This document shows positions 53,860 through 62,837 of a DNA stretch of 64,000 bases, in pieces. Position 1 is the stretch's first letter. Every line of letters starts with the position of its first letter. The notes beneath the pieces are model-generated. The model worked only from the letters and a program-made list of their open reading frames with translations, made no database searches and was not told where the DNA came from. The stretch is from Lewinellaceae bacterium (GTDB lineage Bacteria > Bacteroidota > Bacteroidia > Chitinophagales > Saprospiraceae). The position numbers and the translations under genes were made by a program. The stretch lies in the NCBI GenBank assembly GCA_020636405.1, contig JACJXW010000006.1:1-64000 (forward strand), read 5' to 3'.

Positions 53860-54135
53860 ATGTCAGAATACTTATCGAAAGAGAAAAAAGCGGAGATCTT
53901 CAAGGAACATGGCGGTTCTGAAAAGAACACGGGTTCCACGGAAGGACAGGTCGCATTGTTTACCTATCGCATCCAGCAATTGTCAGAGCATTTGAAGGCG
54001 AATCCAAAGGATCACTCCTGTCGCCGGGCACTGTTGACGCTGGTTGGAAAGCGCAAGCGCCTGCTAGGGTATCTTCAGAATACAAACCTGGACAAATACC
54101 GCGAGCTGATCGAAAAGCTCGGTATCCGTAAGTAA
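53860..54135 (+). CDS. rpsO: 30S ribosomal protein S15
   Basis: The 91-residue product is the four-helix S15 protein that binds 16S rRNA early in small-subunit assembly and contacts 23S rRNA in the 70S ribosome. Typical blocks are visible: GGSEKNTGSTEGQVALFTYR, LSEHLKANPKDHSCRRALLT, LVGKRKRLLGYLQ and the C-terminal RELIEKLGIRK. It has its own promoter. pnp follows on the same strand after about 400 bp, the order seen in many bacteria. Confidence 0.98.
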   Translation: MSEYLSKEKKAEIFKEHGGSEKNTGSTEGQVALFTYRIQQLSEHLKANPKDHSCRRALLTLVGKRKRLLGYLQNTNLDKYRELIEKLGIRK

Positions 54136-54150
54136 ACGCTAAGGAGCAAC

Positions 54151-54182
54151 GAGAGCCATCCCAGATCATCAGGATGGCTCTC
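54151..54182 (+). terminator. Hairpin after rpsO
   Basis: GAGAGCCATCC / GGATGGCTCTC, an 11 bp perfect stem with a 10 nt loop, 15 bp past the stop. No T-run follows, so it may be a processing or attenuation site rather than a full terminator. A TATCTTCG (-7-like, 54278-54285) further on would start a pnp transcript with a leader of about 255 nt. I see nothing else in 54183-54541. Confidence 0.6.
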
Positions 54183-54541
54183 GTCATAACTATTACGTCC
54201 TTTTACCCCCCGGAATGGCAATTGCCAATTTTTTACAGGTATTTTCGGGTGCTCGTGGCAAAGTGACAATTTTTGCCTATCTTCGCACCTGGAAAAAAAG
54301 GTTAAAACTAAGTAAAAGCAACTTAAAGAAAAGGAGTAATCCGAATCCAGGATCAAAGTGGAAAAAGCTGATCTTAAGTTCAATTAGGCAAGCACATTAC
54401 CCTCAAATCAGATACTCCTCGCCTTCACACTGGCCAAGCCTCCCCCTGATATCTTCAGCGACGCGAAAAACAATTAGGGAGCCTTTGCCGATAGTGTCTT
54501 GACAGGTTTTTATCACAAAGCTAAATTAATCATTCTTAGAA

Positions 54542-56788
54542 ATGGGACAACAGATTCCGACTACCACGTCCTTTGACTTACCCGATGGCAGAACGGTGAC
54601 GATTGAAACAGGCAAACTGGCCACCCAGGCCGATGGCTCCGTCGTCGTACGCATGGGCAAAACCATGCTTTTTGCTACCGTAGTTTCCGCAAAGGAAGCC
54701 AAAGAAGGCCAATCATTCTTCCCGCTATCCGTTGATTATCAGGAAAAATTCGCCGCTGCCGGCCGCATTCCCGGCAACTTTTTCCGGAGAGAAGCCAAGC
54801 TCTCTGATTACGAAGTGCTGATCTGCCGTTTGGTCGACCGGGCTATTCGCCCCCTCTTCCCAGATGGCTACATGAACGAAACTCAGGTGATCATCAACCT
54901 GATCTCGGGTGATGCCGACGTTCCGCCGGATGCTTTTGCCGCACTGGCTGCTTCTGCTGCCCTCGCCGTTTCCGATATACCGTTCGGGGGCCCGATCTCG
55001 GAAGTGCGTGTCGCCCTGATCGACGGCGAATATGTAGTCAACCCCAATAAGTCCGCTCTGGAAAATGCAGAGCTCGATATCATCGTCGCCGCTACCCTCG
55101 ACAATGTGATCATGGTGGAAGGCGAGGCCAAGGAGTGCTCGGAAAAAGACCTGGTCAAAGCTATTCAGGCCGGGCACGATGCCATCAAGGTGCAGTGCAA
55201 CGCTCAGCTGGAGCTGGCCAAACTGGTAGGTGAAAAGGCCCTCAAAAAGCGGGAGCTTGAGCCCGTAGCAGAAGATGAGGGGCTCAAAAAAGAAATAGCG
55301 GCCTTCGCCCAGTCCAGGATACTCGAGGTTGCCAAAGGGGCCCTCGACAAGCAGGTGCGCAAAGACCGCTTCTCCGAAATAAAGGAAAGCCTCATCGAAA
55401 CTTTCACCGAGCAGAAGGGCGAAGAGTATATGGAAGAGCACGGCTCAATGGTGGAGGAGTACTTCGATAAGCTCAAGAAAGAAGTGATCCGCAATATGGT
55501 GATCACCGACAAGGTGCGCCTCGACGGGCGCAAGCTCGACGAAATACGCCCCATCTGGTGTGAAGTGGACTACCTGCCTTCCGCACACGGTTCCGCCGTA
55601 TTCACCCGCGGGGAAACCCAGGCGCTGACTTCCCTGACCCTGGGCACCAAGCAGGATGAAGTAATGGTCGATATTGCCCTGGGGCAGTACTTCGACAATT
55701 TCATTCTCCATTACAACTTCCCCGCCTTCTCTGTGGGGGAGATCAAGCCTCAAAGAGGCCCCGGGCGCCGCGAAGTCGGACACGCCAACCTCGCCGGCCG
55801 CTCGCTCCGGCAGGTCATGCCTAAAGAATCACCGTATACCATCCGAATCGTTTCCGATATCCTGGAATCCAACGGATCTTCTTCTATGGCTACCGTCTGC
55901 GCTGGCTCGCTGGCACTGATGGACGCGGGTATCCATATCGCCTCGCCGGTCTCAGGTATCGCCATGGGTATGATATCCGATGGTAAGAATACGGTTATCC
56001 TATCCGATATCCTCGGCGATGAAGATGCCCTGGGAGATATGGACTTCAAACTCACCGGTACGGAGAACGGTATCACTGCTTGTCAGATGGATATCAAGAT
56101 CGACGGCCTGCCCTACGAACTGCTGGAACAAGCCCTCGAACAAGCGCGTGCCGGCCGCCTTCACATTCTCAACGAGATGAAGAAGACCCTGGCCGAACCT
56201 CGTCCCGAACTCAAGCCGCACGCTCCGCGAATCGTTGAACTCATTATCGACAAGAGCTTCATCGGCGCCGTGATCGGCCCGGGCGGTAAGGTGATCCAGG
56301 AAATACAGAGTGAGACCGGTACCATCGTCAATATCTCCGAAGTCGGAGATACCGGCGTGGTCAATATTGCCGCAACCGACCAGGCATCTATCGAAGCAGC
56401 GCTGGAACGCATTCGCCGCATTACCTTCACGCCTTCGGTAGGAGACATCTATGACGCCAAGGTGAAGTCCGTTATGCCTTACGGGGTATTTGTAGACTTT
56501 ATGGGCAAGAGTGGCCTGCTGCACGTTTCCGAGATCTCTCATACCCGCATCGACCGCGTTGAAGATTTCTTCAAAGAGGGAGACGAGGTGCGCGTCCAGC
56601 TGATCGGTGTGGACAAAAAGACCGGTAAGCTGCGCCTCTCCCGCAAATCGCTGCTGCCTAAACCTCAACGCAATGGTAAAGGCGAGGAGGAAGAGGACGG
56701 CAGAGAGGAGGAAAGAGATAACCGGGGAGGCCGGGGCCGCGACCGCGACCGCAGAGGAGGCCGCCGCGATGACCGCCGCCGGGACTAA
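54542..56788 (+). CDS. pnp: Polyribonucleotide nucleotidyltransferase (PNPase)
   Basis: Degrades RNA 3' to 5' by phosphorolysis as a trimeric core exoribonuclease. The 748 residues contain RNase PH domain 1 (about 10-145, FFRREAKLSDYEVLICRLVD), the helical linker domain, RNase PH domain 2 (about 320-460, HGSAVFTRGETQAL, the core RGPGRREVGHANLAGR and the DILGDEDALGDMDFKLTGT catalytic block), KH domain (about 565-620, FIGAVIGPGGKVIQEIQSET) and S1 domain (about 633-703, VMPYGVFVDFMGKSGLLHVS). The last ~40 residues form a tail of Glu then Arg/Asp/Gly repeats (RGRDRDRRGG-like), which could add RNA or protein binding. A terminator follows. Confidence 0.98.
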   Translation: MGQQIPTTTSFDLPDGRTVTIETGKLATQADGSVVVRMGKTMLFATVVSAKEAKEGQSFFPLSVDYQEKFAAAGRIPGNFFRREAKLSDYEVLICRLVDRAIRPLFPDGYMNETQVIINLISGDADVPPDAFAALAASAALAVSDIPFGGPISEVRVALIDGEYVVNPNKSALENAELDIIVAATLDNVIMVEGEAKECSEKDLVKAIQAGHDAIKVQCNAQLELAKLVGEKALKKRELEPVAEDEGLKKEIAAFAQSRILEVAKGALDKQVRKDRFSEIKESLIETFTEQKGEEYMEEHGSMVEEYFDKLKKEVIRNMVITDKVRLDGRKLDEIRPIWCEVDYLPSAHGSAVFTRGETQALTSLTLGTKQDEVMVDIALGQYFDNFILHYNFPAFSVGEIKPQRGPGRREVGHANLAGRSLRQVMPKESPYTIRIVSDILESNGSSSMATVCAGSLALMDAGIHIASPVSGIAMGMISDGKNTVILSDILGDEDALGDMDFKLTGTENGITACQMDIKIDGLPYELLEQALEQARAGRLHILNEMKKTLAEPRPELKPHAPRIVELIIDKSFIGAVIGPGGKVIQEIQSETGTIVNISEVGDTGVVNIAATDQASIEAALERIRRITFTPSVGDIYDAKVKSVMPYGVFVDFMGKSGLLHVSEISHTRIDRVEDFFKEGDEVRVQLIGVDKKTGKLRLSRKSLLPKPQRNGKGEEEEDGREEERDNRGGRGRDRDRRGGRRDDRRRD

Positions 56789-56874
56789 GATTCACTGTTT
56801 CAGTGGTTCCTTGCCCTTTGCGGGGCTGTGAAACGCTAAAACACTGAAATACGGATCCAACGAAACCACGAAAA

Positions 56875-56907
56875 AACCTGGTATGCAAAGCTGCCAGGTT
56901 TTTTTTT
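56875..56907 (+). terminator. Rho-independent terminator after pnp
   Basis: AACCTGG / CCAGGTT stem (12 nt loop; flanking A and T residues can extend it) followed by seven T residues. The rest of 56789-57092 up to rpoD shows no further clear element. Confidence 0.8.
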
Positions 56908-57092
56908 GCATAAAATCATTTCGCCAGAGGCCTTAAAGCAGGAACTTTTAGTAGGGGATAGTTGTATTTAATGTGAAATTGTTCCTCATAATCCTTTTTA
57001 GTGAAAAAGTCAAGTATTATTTTAGAGAGCAACTTTTTCAATTTAAAAGCGTATCTTAACAGAACACGGTTGGTCCCTAAACTACCCTAAGT

Positions 57093-57959
57093 ATGCGTCA
57101 ACTAAAGATTACTAATAAAATTACGGCCAGAGAAAGCCTTGCTCTGGACAAATACCTCAACGATATTGGCAAGATCCCCATGCTGACTCCCGAAGAGGAA
57201 GCCTCTCTTGCCAAGCGTATCCGCGAGGGTGACCAGCAAGCGCTCGACAAACTCACCAAGTCCAACTTGCGATTTGTCGTCTCCGTTGCCAAGCAGTACC
57301 AGAACCAGGGCTTGTCTCTCAGCGACTTGATCAACGAGGGAAATGTCGGCCTGATGAAGGCTGCCAAACGTTTTGATGAAACCAAAGGTTTCAAATTCAT
57401 CTCTTATGCCGTCTGGTGGATACGGCAGTCCATCCTGCAGGCCATTGTCGAATACTCGCGTATTGTCCGCCTGCCCCTCAATAAGGTAGGGTCCTATAAT
57501 AAGGTCAACGAGGCCTTCCTCTCCTTCGTGCAGGAGTTCGAAAGAGAACCCACCCACGAAGAACTGGCAGAACTGCTGGAGATGACCCCGAAAGAAGTGG
57601 CCAACATGCTGAAAGGCAACGGCCGGCACGTATCGGTCGATGCTCCGCTCAGTGGAGAAGATGGCGACTCTACCATGCTGGACGTTATTTCCAGCGACGA
57701 AGGTATGAGCCCCGACGGAGGCCTTATGGAGCAATCCCTGAAAGAAGAAGTACAGCAGGGGCTTTCCATCCTGTCTCCGAGAGAAGTTGAGGTCCTTTCC
57801 TCCTATTACGGCCTGAACGGGCAAAAATCCCTGACTCTGGAGGAGATCGGCGAATTGTACGGCCTGACGCGGGAACGCGTGCGGCAGATCAAAGAGCGGG
57901 CCATTCGCCGCCTGCGCAAGTCCTATAACCGCAACGCCTTGAAATCCTATCTTGGTTAA
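57093..57959 (+). CDS. rpoD: Primary sigma factor (RpoD/SigA type, short Bacteroidota form)
   Basis: The 288-residue protein is the group 1 sigma factor of Bacteroidota: it lacks region 1.1 and the non-conserved insert. Region 1.2 is at about 15-45 (ALDKYLNDIGKIPMLTPEEE), region 2 at about 55-125 (NLRFVVSVAKQYQNQGLSLS, DETKGFKFISYAVWWIRQSI), region 3 at about 130-205 (EYSRIVRLPLNKVGSYNKV), and region 4 at about 220-285 (SLTLEEIGELYGLTRERVRQ then IKERAIRRLRKS). It would read the TTTG/TAnnTTTG promoters seen in this window. A strong terminator follows, so it is a single-gene unit. Confidence 0.95.
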   Translation: MRQLKITNKITARESLALDKYLNDIGKIPMLTPEEEASLAKRIREGDQQALDKLTKSNLRFVVSVAKQYQNQGLSLSDLINEGNVGLMKAAKRFDETKGFKFISYAVWWIRQSILQAIVEYSRIVRLPLNKVGSYNKVNEAFLSFVQEFEREPTHEELAELLEMTPKEVANMLKGNGRHVSVDAPLSGEDGDSTMLDVISSDEGMSPDGGLMEQSLKEEVQQGLSILSPREVEVLSSYYGLNGQKSLTLEEIGELYGLTRERVRQIKERAIRRLRKSYNRNALKSYLG

Positions 57960-57987
57960 TATCCCAGCCCTTGAATAGAAGAAATAT

Positions 57988-58025
57988 TTCCACCTCTCCC
58001 ATGCGGGGAGGTGGAATTTTTGTTT
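57988..58025 (+). terminator. Rho-independent terminator of rpoD
   Basis: TTCCACCTC (57988-57996) pairs with GAGGTGGAA (58008-58016), extended inward by CCC/GGG with one bulge, followed by TTTTTGTTTT. Confidence 0.9.
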
Positions 58026-58044
58026 TAATATTTATTTTCCCCGA

Positions 58045-59148
58045 ATGAATCGATCGGCCCTCCTGTATTCCCTTCTTTTTTCCCTGCTTGCGGGAACCTG
58101 GGCCTGTCGGGGCGAGCCTGCTGCCGAAGGGAAGGCCCCGGAAAGGCCAACGCCATCTGAAGAAGAATGGCTCGTTGTCCGGCGGGCCAATTTTCAGTTG
58201 CGCGAGGAACCCGGAAATGAAGGCCTCGCCATCCGGGGATTGCAGCCAGGCGAGCGGGCACTGAGCCTCGGGGAACAGAGCACTTTTTCGACTGCGCTCC
58301 AACTCGAGGGAAAGGCCTACGACGAGCCCTGGCTGCTCGTGCAAATGGAAGATGGCAATCAGGGGTGGGTGTATGCCCTGGCCTTTCTGGATACGCTGGG
58401 AGGGGGCCCGGGCCTTCCTCTTACAATACGGCTCCACTCCTTATTCGGAGCGGGCCTTACCGAGCGGATTACCCTTTACCGGGAAGCATTCGAACAGGCC
58501 TACACGGCCGAAATGGTGGCCCAGGCCTTGTCCATGGCTCGGTCTTTAAGAGATACGCTGGCGCCGGTGCTGGCCCTTAGGGCACTCCAAACCGATAAGC
58601 CGGAGAACCTCTTCTGGCTGAAAGAGGCCCTTCCCGCCCTGGCGCCTCACCTGACAGGCGACGGGCGTACCTACTACCTGTTTATGGATTACCGCCCCTA
58701 CCTGTCGTTGGCCCGCGATTCCGAGGGGGCTGCCGACGATGCCTTTATAGCGTTCTGCCTGATGGCCTATCCCGAGGATAGTATCGAGTATTTCTACCCG
58801 TCCTGGGCCTTTCAGGCGGATGAAAAACAGGTGCACAGCCTGTTGGGGAGGGGGCTGCATTTTCAGTTCCTGAAAGAATTGGATAAATTGCTCCCCTACC
58901 AGGATCTGTTTGGGGAAGAGATCGGCCAATTCAGGCAGCAGTTGCTCAACGATATTACCGGGGCCAGTGTTACTTATTGGGAGTCAAGAGAGAAGGCCGT
59001 GGCCGAACTCGACAGTATCCTGCAGGCCGGATTCCGGGTGCTGGGGGCTGATGGACAGCAAGCCCTTGAGGCCCGGCGGCGGCAGTTTGAAGATCCGGAA
59101 AAGTACGGGATATCTTTTAACTACCGGTCCGGCATTTACAATAAATAA
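58045..59148 (+). CDS. Lipoprotein with SH3b-like domain
   Basis: The 367-residue product has a lipoprotein-type signal (MNRSALLYSLLFSLLAGTWA followed by Cys21). Residues about 42-115 look like a bacterial SH3 domain: VVRRANFQLREEPGNEGLAI, RGLQPGERALSLG, then PWLLVQMEDGNQGWVYA, where GWVYA is the closing strand. The rest is mostly helical with repeated TPR-like spacing (about 150-350) and no catalytic motif I can see. SH3b domains commonly bind peptidoglycan or peptides, so a role at the inner face of the outer membrane is plausible. The next gene starts 20 bp downstream. Confidence 0.65.
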   Translation: MNRSALLYSLLFSLLAGTWACRGEPAAEGKAPERPTPSEEEWLVVRRANFQLREEPGNEGLAIRGLQPGERALSLGEQSTFSTALQLEGKAYDEPWLLVQMEDGNQGWVYALAFLDTLGGGPGLPLTIRLHSLFGAGLTERITLYREAFEQAYTAEMVAQALSMARSLRDTLAPVLALRALQTDKPENLFWLKEALPALAPHLTGDGRTYYLFMDYRPYLSLARDSEGAADDAFIAFCLMAYPEDSIEYFYPSWAFQADEKQVHSLLGRGLHFQFLKELDKLLPYQDLFGEEIGQFRQQLLNDITGASVTYWESREKAVAELDSILQAGFRVLGADGQQALEARRRQFEDPEKYGISFNYRSGIYNK

Positions 59149-59168
59149 ATACAGAAGAACCATAGAAT

Positions 59169-59837
59169 ATGGCATTATTTGCGTTATTTACCCTACTACT
59201 GGCGGCAGTTGGCGTAGCCATCCTGGCCGGTATTTTCGTCAACTTTGCTCCGGGAAACCGAAAATTGCAAAAGGACCTGGATGAAATGAAAGCAGACATG
59301 GACAAATGGGCGGGGGAACTCGTCCCCCTGACCCGGGAAGAGGTGGAATTGTTCTCCTTTAACCAGGAAAAGCAGGTAATGCGTAAAAGCTTCGGCAAGA
59401 CGGCCAAAGGTATTTTCACTTCCATTTATCACGAGCCGGTATTGGCCTACAGCTACAAAGAATATATGGGGCCTGGAAAGAATGCCCTGCTCTACGTGCG
59501 CACAGGCAGTCAGGAATTCGTCTATCGCGTCGGCAAAAAAGGGATCGATGTACTGGTGGACCGCGAAAAAGTAGGTACGCTCAAAGAGAACGGGACGCTT
59601 TACAACCACCGGGGTAACCGCATGCTGGCGCAGATCAACCGCGAAGCCGGCGAATTCCTGCCGGTTTTGGTCAACGACCGCGAGGTGGCTAATGTCGCCA
59701 GAATGAATAAAGGGACAAACCCGAAGCTGGGCCAGCGTGCATTTGAATTCGTCAAAGACGATATGAGCAAGGAAGAAAAGGATATGTTCCTCTCCCTGGC
59801 CGTCCTGGAAGTGATCCAGCAGTCCATTAATCGGTAG
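59169..59837 (+). CDS. Membrane-anchored protein of unknown function (222 residues)
   Basis: A single N-terminal membrane segment (about 3-27, LFALFTLLLAAVGVAILAGIF) is followed by a short coiled region (KLQKDLDEMKADMDKWAGEL) and a compact alpha/beta-looking domain (about 55-222). I recognise no family and see no catalytic motif. It follows the SH3b lipoprotein by 20 bp, and the two may form an operon. The domain faces the cytoplasm or periplasm depending on topology, which the sequence does not settle. Confidence 0.65.
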   Translation: MALFALFTLLLAAVGVAILAGIFVNFAPGNRKLQKDLDEMKADMDKWAGELVPLTREEVELFSFNQEKQVMRKSFGKTAKGIFTSIYHEPVLAYSYKEYMGPGKNALLYVRTGSQEFVYRVGKKGIDVLVDREKVGTLKENGTLYNHRGNRMLAQINREAGEFLPVLVNDREVANVARMNKGTNPKLGQRAFEFVKDDMSKEEKDMFLSLAVLEVIQQSINR

Positions 59838-59866
59838 CCGCTGTTGGCAAAACCCGCCGAGTTCGT

Positions 59867-59874
59867 TATATTTG
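59867..59874 (+). promoter_or_regulatory. -7 element upstream of the Nudix-like gene
   Basis: TATATTTG is a perfect TAnnTTTG, with TTG at 59844-59846, 20 bp upstream. Its position inside the longer open frame supports the downstream start at 59964. Confidence 0.5.
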
Positions 59875-59963
59875 CCCGATCGCCCAACCTGAAAACCTTT
59901 TACCGGCTGGACTGTTTAGCTTTAAATCTTTTGAAAAAAGCCATTGGCTTCAAATACAGTGTC

Positions 59964-60386
59964 ATGGATCTTTTGAAAAAAGCGAATCTCATCATCTATC
60001 GTTTCCGGGAGAAAGGGTTGGAAGTTTTCCTCGTCAACCCTGATGAAGAAGGAGAGAATTGGGAGATCCCTCAGGGGGAATTCAATGGGCAACGCTCGGA
60101 ATCCCTGCGCTATGAAGAACGCCTCATAGAACTGGACCCCGTTCAGCAGGAAAGCGGCGATACGGAAGAGGCATGGGCCGTAGAGGGCGACTGGCATGAG
60201 ATCCCCTCACTCAAGGGTATGCTCTATGAAGACGCCCGCCAATTGAAGGACGCCATGAAGAAAATGGAGGGGGGTACTTTTTTCGTCCTCAAAGAAGCTT
60301 TTAAAAAAGTGCTGCCCCATCAGTACGAATTCCTAAAGGAACTCAAAGAAATATTGGTTGACCGGAATTCCATCCGGGACCTTTAA
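59964..60386 (+). CDS. Degenerate Nudix-like protein
   Basis: I choose ATG 59964 (MDLLKKANLIIYRFREKGLE), giving 140 residues; a Met at 59844 would precede the promoter. The N-terminus IIYRFREKGLEVFLVNPDEE, then ENWEIPQGEF, matches the first strands of a Nudix hydrolase, where xIPxGxx precedes the Nudix box. The box itself (GX5EX7REUXEEXGU) is not present: SLRYEERLIELDP stands where it would be and lacks the metal-binding glutamates in order. So this is probably a Nudix-fold protein without classical hydrolase activity. It overlaps the convergent ABC exporter gene by 4 bp. Confidence 0.55.
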   Translation: MDLLKKANLIIYRFREKGLEVFLVNPDEEGENWEIPQGEFNGQRSESLRYEERLIELDPVQQESGDTEEAWAVEGDWHEIPSLKGMLYEDARQLKDAMKKMEGGTFFVLKEAFKKVLPHQYEFLKELKEILVDRNSIRDL

Positions 60387-62164
60387 ACGGGTTCTCCCAC
60401 CTGTACTTTCCACAAATCGGCGTATTCTCCATCGATCGTCAGCAGCTCATCATGTGTGCCCTGTTCGACGATGTTCCCTCCTTTTATGACCACTATATTA
60501 TCGGCATAGCGGATGGTCGAAAGCCGGTGGGCAATGACGATCGCGGTTTTGCCTTCAGCCAGGCGGCGGAGGTTCTGCTGAATGGCGCGTTCTGTTTCGG
60601 TGTCTACCGCGCTGGTCGCTTCATCGAGGATCAGGATGGGGGCGTCCTTCAGAATGGCGCGGGCAATACTGAGCCGCTGCCGCTGCCCCCCGGATAGTTT
60701 GATGCCCCGCTCGCCGACAATGCTGTCGTAACCTTCGGGCAGGGACTGAATGAAGTCGTGAAGCTGCGCCTTTTTGGCAGCGGCAATGACCTTTTCAAGA
60801 GGGCAGCTGCCCAGCCCGTAGGCGATGTTTTCCCGAACGGTGCCGTGGAACAGGTATACATCCTGGCTGACGAGGGCGATCTGCTGTCTGAGATTGCCGA
60901 TACTCAGTTGCCGCAGGTCGATGCCTTCCAGCAGGATCTTTCCTTCTGTAACATCGTAGAGGCGAAGCAGCAGTTTGATCAGCGTTGTCTTGCCCCCGCC
61001 GGTAGGCCCGGCAATGCCGATCGTTTGTCCGTATGGAATATCCAGGCTGAGGTTGGCCAGCACCGGCTGTCCGGGTTTGTAGTGGAAGTGAATGTTCTGC
61101 AATTGGATATGCCCGATCTTTTCTGGCAATTGTCGGGGAAACTCCGGTTCGGTGACCTGGCTGGGGGTATCGACCAGCCCGAAGATGCGGGCTGCTGAAG
61201 CGCGAGCGCGCTCGTATTCGTCGAAGATGACTCCCAGGCGCGTGACCGGCCAGAGTAGGCGTTGGGTCATCATAGCGAAAAAAGCCAGGTTGCCGACAGT
61301 GAAACGGCCTGGCTCGAAAAGCACCCAGTAGGCGCCGATAAGCAGGGTCAGCGCAAAACCGATGCTGATAAAAATGCGAATCAGCGGCACGTAAACGGCG
61401 CTCCAGTTGATGGCCCTGAAGTTGGCGTCCCGGTACTGTTCAGAAGCTTCCTTCACCCGTTCCGATTCAAACTGCTCTGCGGTAAAACTCTTGATGACGA
61501 GAATACCGGATATGTTATTTTCCAGCCTTGTCCCCAACTGTCCTACCCCTTCCCGGATCGACTGGTAGAAAGGGGCTACTTTTTTTTGGTAATACAGGCT
61601 TCCGGCAATAATGAAGGGAATGGGGGCCATACCCAGCAGGCCGAGAGGCAGAGATACCGCGCAAAGGGCCCATCCGGCAAAGAGGATCAGTGTGATAAGT
61701 TGTACGATCTCGTTGAATACATGGTTGAGGAAGCGCTCCAGTTGGTTGACGTCATCATTGAGCATCGCCATGAGGTTGCCGGTGCGCTGGCTTTCAAAAA
61801 AAGCCAGCTCCCGGGCCTGCATACTTTGGTAGGCATCCAGGCGCAGATGGTGCTGTACCTGCTGGGCCAGGCGCATGAAGCCTCGCTGGTACAACCACTC
61901 GAAAAGGCTCTCGAACCCAAAGATCACGAAAGTGAGCGCGGTGAGAAAGATCACTACGGGCCAAAGGCCCTCCAGCCCCATCCATCTTTCGATCCACCCC
62001 GGTACATTGCCGCTCACTGAATCGATAAGCCAGGCCGTCAGAAAGGGGGGCATCAGGTCGAATACCTTGTTGATCACGCTGGAAGAGAGCGAAAACCACA
62101 GGCTTGCCCGGTAGTTGCTCAGGTAACGAAAAAGCCGCCGCATGGGCTGTTGAGGATTTTGCAT
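60383..62164 (-). CDS. MsbA/MDR-type ABC exporter (fused permease and ATPase)
   Basis: I choose ATG 62164 (MQNPQQPMRRLFRYLS), four bases after the stop of the upstream lipoprotein gene; the longer frame would run back into that gene. The 593-residue half-transporter has six membrane segments (about 20-310) and an ATPase domain with Walker A GPTGGGKTTL, Q-loop SQDVYLF, signature LSGGQRQRLSIARAIL, Walker B ILILDEATSAVD and switch His in AHRLST. It should dimerise and export lipid or drug-like substrates across the inner membrane. It is the last gene of a probable cmk-lipoprotein-exporter operon. Confidence 0.95.
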   Translation of the reverse strand: MQNPQQPMRRLFRYLSNYRASLWFSLSSSVINKVFDLMPPFLTAWLIDSVSGNVPGWIERWMGLEGLWPVVIFLTALTFVIFGFESLFEWLYQRGFMRLAQQVQHHLRLDAYQSMQARELAFFESQRTGNLMAMLNDDVNQLERFLNHVFNEIVQLITLILFAGWALCAVSLPLGLLGMAPIPFIIAGSLYYQKKVAPFYQSIREGVGQLGTRLENNISGILVIKSFTAEQFESERVKEASEQYRDANFRAINWSAVYVPLIRIFISIGFALTLLIGAYWVLFEPGRFTVGNLAFFAMMTQRLLWPVTRLGVIFDEYERARASAARIFGLVDTPSQVTEPEFPRQLPEKIGHIQLQNIHFHYKPGQPVLANLSLDIPYGQTIGIAGPTGGGKTTLIKLLLRLYDVTEGKILLEGIDLRQLSIGNLRQQIALVSQDVYLFHGTVRENIAYGLGSCPLEKVIAAAKKAQLHDFIQSLPEGYDSIVGERGIKLSGGQRQRLSIARAILKDAPILILDEATSAVDTETERAIQQNLRRLAEGKTAIVIAHRLSTIRYADNIVVIKGGNIVEQGTHDELLTIDGEYADLWKVQVGEPV

Positions 62165-62168
62165 GAGT

Positions 62169-62837
62169 TCAATGATTGCGGAGGATGAGGGAATCCTGGT
62201 GTTCAAAGTAAAGGCTTTGGCAGAAAGCAAGGTAGTCTTTTACTGCCATTCGAGCTTGCTCAGCGGCCTTTTTAAAGCGGTAGGCCTCGGCCTCACTCAG
62301 CGAAGAACGGCTCAGGGAATCGGATAATTCGTTGCTGAGGAACTCGAGAGCCAGGCTGTGTTTTTCTACTGCCAGGCGGCAACGGGCAGGGAGCGGAGCG
62401 TACAGGTTGGCCTTGGCCGCCTGGTAATAGGCCGGGGCCTGTTTCATCTGGGCTTCAATGGCCAGCAGGCGCCGGGTAAGAGGGATCTTGTTTTCGGCGA
62501 GCACCTGCTTGAGGGCGCCTCCCAGATTGTATGCCGCCGGATCGCGCCGATACTTCAGGGCCTCGGCCGCTATCTCTGCCAGCCCACTTTCGATGGCCCT
62601 TCGGCTCTCCGCCGGCAGGGAAGAAGCAGTTTGCAGGCGGCGCTGGTAAGTAACGAGAAGGCTGTCCCACATAGACAAGTGTGCAGGCCCGACAGTACGC
62701 AGAGAGTCTAGAGGGCGGCGCTGGGAAAGGATGGGATAGGAGGCAGCCTGGAATTCAAGCTCCAGTCCCGGCTGCCCCCCGGGAGCTTCACAGGCCGGCA
62801 GCAAGCTGAGGGCAAAAATGTAAAAAAAGGCTCTCAT
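62169..62837 (-). CDS. Small helical lipoprotein in cmk operon
   Basis: The 222-residue product has a short lipoprotein signal (MRAFFYIFALSLLPACE; lipid Cys at 16). The mature part is almost entirely helical with many Ala, Leu, Arg and Glu residues and no recognised motif. The ATG overlaps the cmk stop by 4 bp (ATGA), and the ABC exporter starts 4 bp after its own stop, so the three genes are tightly coupled. It may be an accessory envelope protein of the exporter (inference from position only). Confidence 0.7.
   Translation of the reverse strand: MRAFFYIFALSLLPACEAPGGQPGLELEFQAASYPILSQRRPLDSLRTVGPAHLSMWDSLLVTYQRRLQTASSLPAESRRAIESGLAEIAAEALKYRRDPAAYNLGGALKQVLAENKIPLTRRLLAIEAQMKQAPAYYQAAKANLYAPLPARCRLAVEKHSLALEFLSNELSDSLSRSSLSEAEAYRFKKAAEQARMAVKDYLAFCQSLYFEHQDSLILRNH

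Noticed and set aside
59844..59963. 40-residue N-terminal extension of the Nudix-like protein
   Set aside because: A perfect -7 element lies inside it, and the conserved-looking protein begins at the ATG at 59964.
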